Shown here: positions 4,495 through 5,683 of the stretch, in pieces
Layout: every line of letters begins with the position of its first letter
Numbering within the stretch: the stretch's first letter is position 1
Assembly (NCBI GenBank): GCA_947177935.1
Contig: CAMWWG010000075.1
Location: forward strand, 1-5,683
DNA: 5,683 nt
Direction of reading: 5' to 3'
Origin: an uncultured Ruminococcus sp.
GTDB taxonomy: Bacteria; Bacillota; Clostridia; Oscillospirales; Ruminococcaceae
Position numbers and translations under genes: made by a program
The notes under the pieces: generated by a model
Database searches by the model: none
What the model was told of the DNA's origin: nothing
What the model saw: the letters and a program-made list of their open reading frames with translations, nothing else

Positions 4495-5516
4495 AAGAAA
4501 TTTATCAGAATATGAATGCACAGATTCAGCCTGATGAAAAGTTAATCCAGGAAGTTTTGAAAAAACAGGTCAGAAAAATGCATCCTGTCCGGAATACATT
4601 TGCTATTTTGGCTGCATGTGCTGTTTTCAGCATGGGAAGTGTTGCGGTTCTTGCACGGGCTGATGAAGATTTCAAAAATATGTTATATGAGATCTCGCCC
4701 AGGGTAGGAGCTGTCTTTAGTCCTGTCATGAAGAGTGATGTCCAGAATGGCATTGAAATGACGGTGGAGGGAACTCACATTGATGGAGATGATGCGGAAT
4801 TTTATATTACATTTCAGGACTTGGAAGACAACAGAGTTGATGCAGAAATAGATTTGATGGATAGTTATAATATCATTCGACCATTTTATTTTGATGCGTC
4901 ATCATTCGGCTGTGTGAAAGAGGGCTATGATGAACAGTCCGGAAAAATGCGGTTTCATATCCTGACACATGAACCGGGTGCAGCAAAATTCTGGGGAGAT
5001 AATCTGACATTTTTCGTCAGGGAAATCCTGATAGGTGCCGAACGTCATGATTATGTGCCGGTTGCGATTGATTTATCGCAGGTCAATTATCACCCTGAAA
5101 CTATTTCCGGAACAGAGTTTTTCCAGAATCGTGGTTACGGTGGGGGTGGAAAATATGGACTTCCAGAGCTGGAACAGGTTACAATTATGAAACCTGAATA
5201 TAAAAAAGATTTCATTCAGGAAATCAAACTGACTGGGCTTGCGTGGGAAAATGGCGTGTTGCATATTCAGAACTATGTTGAGAACTGGAACGGAAATACT
5301 TTTATTGGGTATTATCTGGAAGATGAGAACGGCAATCAGATTGAAGAATCTTACTCATTCTGTTGGCGTGATGGAACTGGTGAATATATGGAGAGTTTTT
5401 TTGAAATAAAACCGGAAGAACTGCAAAATTATCAAGTCTATGCAGATTATCGGGTCGGCGGTGAGTTAATAGAGGGAAACTGGAAAGTGAAATTTCCGAT
5501 TGTGCAGAATGAATAA
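4491..5516 (+). CDS. DUF4179-domain membrane protein, probable anti-sigma factor for the adjacent ECF sigma
   Basis: A 341-residue single-pass membrane protein. Residues 1-34 are a short cytoplasmic, mostly polar segment, likely the sigma-binding part. One transmembrane helix follows (about 35-55, NTFAILAACAVFSMGSVAVL), and the rest is extracytoplasmic. The stretch SDVQNGIEMTVEGTHIDGDD (82-101) followed by AEFYITFQDLEDNRVD (102-117) is the typical DUF4179 signature. A glycine run (GYGGGG, 215-220) separates this from a C-terminal beta-rich region (about 240-338) that may be a second Ig-like domain. There is no zinc-binding HxxxCxxC anti-sigma motif. AAAGGAGG (4476-4483) lies 7 nt before the ATG. 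Coupling to the sigma gene strongly supports the anti-sigma role, which is known for this family by association rather than visible in a catalytic motif. The sensed signal is probably an envelope stress; that is inference. Confidence 0.87.
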   Translation: MKEIYQNMNAQIQPDEKLIQEVLKKQVRKMHPVRNTFAILAACAVFSMGSVAVLARADEDFKNMLYEISPRVGAVFSPVMKSDVQNGIEMTVEGTHIDGDDAEFYITFQDLEDNRVDAEIDLMDSYNIIRPFYFDASSFGCVKEGYDEQSGKMRFHILTHEPGAAKFWGDNLTFFVREILIGAERHDYVPVAIDLSQVNYHPETISGTEFFQNRGYGGGGKYGLPELEQVTIMKPEYKKDFIQEIKLTGLAWENGVLHIQNYVENWNGNTFIGYYLEDENGNQIEESYSFCWRDGTGEYMESFFEIKPEELQNYQVYADYRVGGELIEGNWKVKFPIVQNE

Positions 5517-5547
5517 AATTTGGGTTTAAATTGACTTGTTTTTTTAC

Positions 5548-5576
5548 TTGACAAACTGGAAAAATTATGCTATAAT
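5548..5576 (+). promoter_or_regulatory. Tandem promoter P1, stable-RNA type
   Basis: TTGACA (5548-5553) and TATAAT (5571-5576) are perfect with ideal 17-bp spacing and an extended -10 TGC (5568-5570). The upstream flank is T-rich. Predicted start is about 5583. No open reading frame with a credible start follows before the window ends, so P1 makes an untranslated leader that runs into P2. Confidence 0.9.
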
Positions 5577-5583
5577 AATAAAG

Positions 5584-5605
5584 CTGTCGGACGAAAGGAA
5601 GACAG
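5584..5605 (+). other. Small stem-loop at the 5' end of the P1 transcript
   Basis: CTGTC (5584-5588) can pair with GACAG (5601-5605) around a 12-nt loop, at the predicted 5' end of RNA from P1. It could protect the leader's end or take part in leader processing. With only 5 bp, it may be chance. Confidence 0.25.
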
Positions 5606-5627
5606 AACGCAGATTCAGAAAGATTTG

Positions 5628-5677
5628 AAAAAAGTTTTTAAAAAAGACTTGACAAATTCTTGAAAATGTGGTATAAT
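5628..5677 (+). promoter_or_regulatory. Tandem promoter P2 with UP-like element, stable-RNA type
   Basis: TTGACA (5649-5654) and TATAAT (5672-5677) are perfect with 17-bp spacing and an extended -10 TGG (5669-5671). Immediately upstream, A and T tracts (5628-5645: six A, G, five T, six A) occupy the -56 to -39 position expected of an UP element bound by the polymerase alpha subunit. Predicted start is about 5684, one base past the window. P1 and P2 share ACTTGACAAA and TATAATAA. Tandem strong promoters with an UP element are typical of rRNA or tRNA operons. Confidence 0.9.
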
Positions 5678-5683
5678 AAGCAA

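Noticed and set aside
5594..5600. Purine run GAAAGGAAG-like that could be a ribosome site after P1
   Set aside because: No ATG, GTG or TTG at suitable spacing opens a frame of useful length.
1..5683. CRISPR array, insertion sequence, toxin-antitoxin pair, phage or attachment site
   Set aside because: No spaced direct repeats, transposase or integrase motifs, terminal inverted repeats or target duplications were seen; all seven genes have ordinary chromosomal arrangement.

Overview
The window looks like chromosomal DNA of a low-to-moderate GC Firmicute, most likely a gut Clostridia of the Lachnospiraceae type. The pointers are strong AGGAGG ribosome sites, several near-consensus sigma-A promoters with an extended TGn -10 box, hairpin-plus-T-run terminators, and gene families common in that group (a cytidylate-kinase-like protein, and an ECF sigma factor paired with a DUF4179-type anti-sigma protein). 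The taxonomic call is inference from style and family content. All seven genes are on the + strand and no gap exceeds about 170 bases.

Layout. (1) 1-1438: a structured leader and an ArsB/NhaD (P-protein-like) permease; its promoter lies before the window. (2) 1484-3190: a promoter, a three-gene operon (two-helix membrane protein, multi-helix membrane protein, TetR-family regulator) and a strong terminator. The genes overlap or abut, and the second and third use GTG and TTG starts. (3) 3212-3952: a monocistronic unit with a near-consensus promoter, a cytidylate-kinase-like gene and a strong terminator. (4) 3962-5516: a candidate ECF-type promoter, an ECF sigma factor, and its translationally coupled membrane anti-sigma protein. 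(5) 5517-5683: two tandem strong promoters about 100 bp apart, the second with an A/T-tract UP-like element. They almost certainly drive a stable-RNA (rRNA or tRNA) operon that begins just past the right edge.

How the genes work together. The TetR protein probably controls its own operon, and therefore the two membrane proteins of unknown function. An imperfect dyad lies over that operon's -10 box and transcription start. The anti-sigma protein probably holds the sigma factor at the membrane until an envelope signal is sensed. The permease and the kinase-like gene look like independent units. I did not find a clearly new system. The least explained parts are the TetR-linked membrane-protein operon, the dyad that would block its ribosome site in read-through RNA, and the possible pseudoknot leader of the permease.
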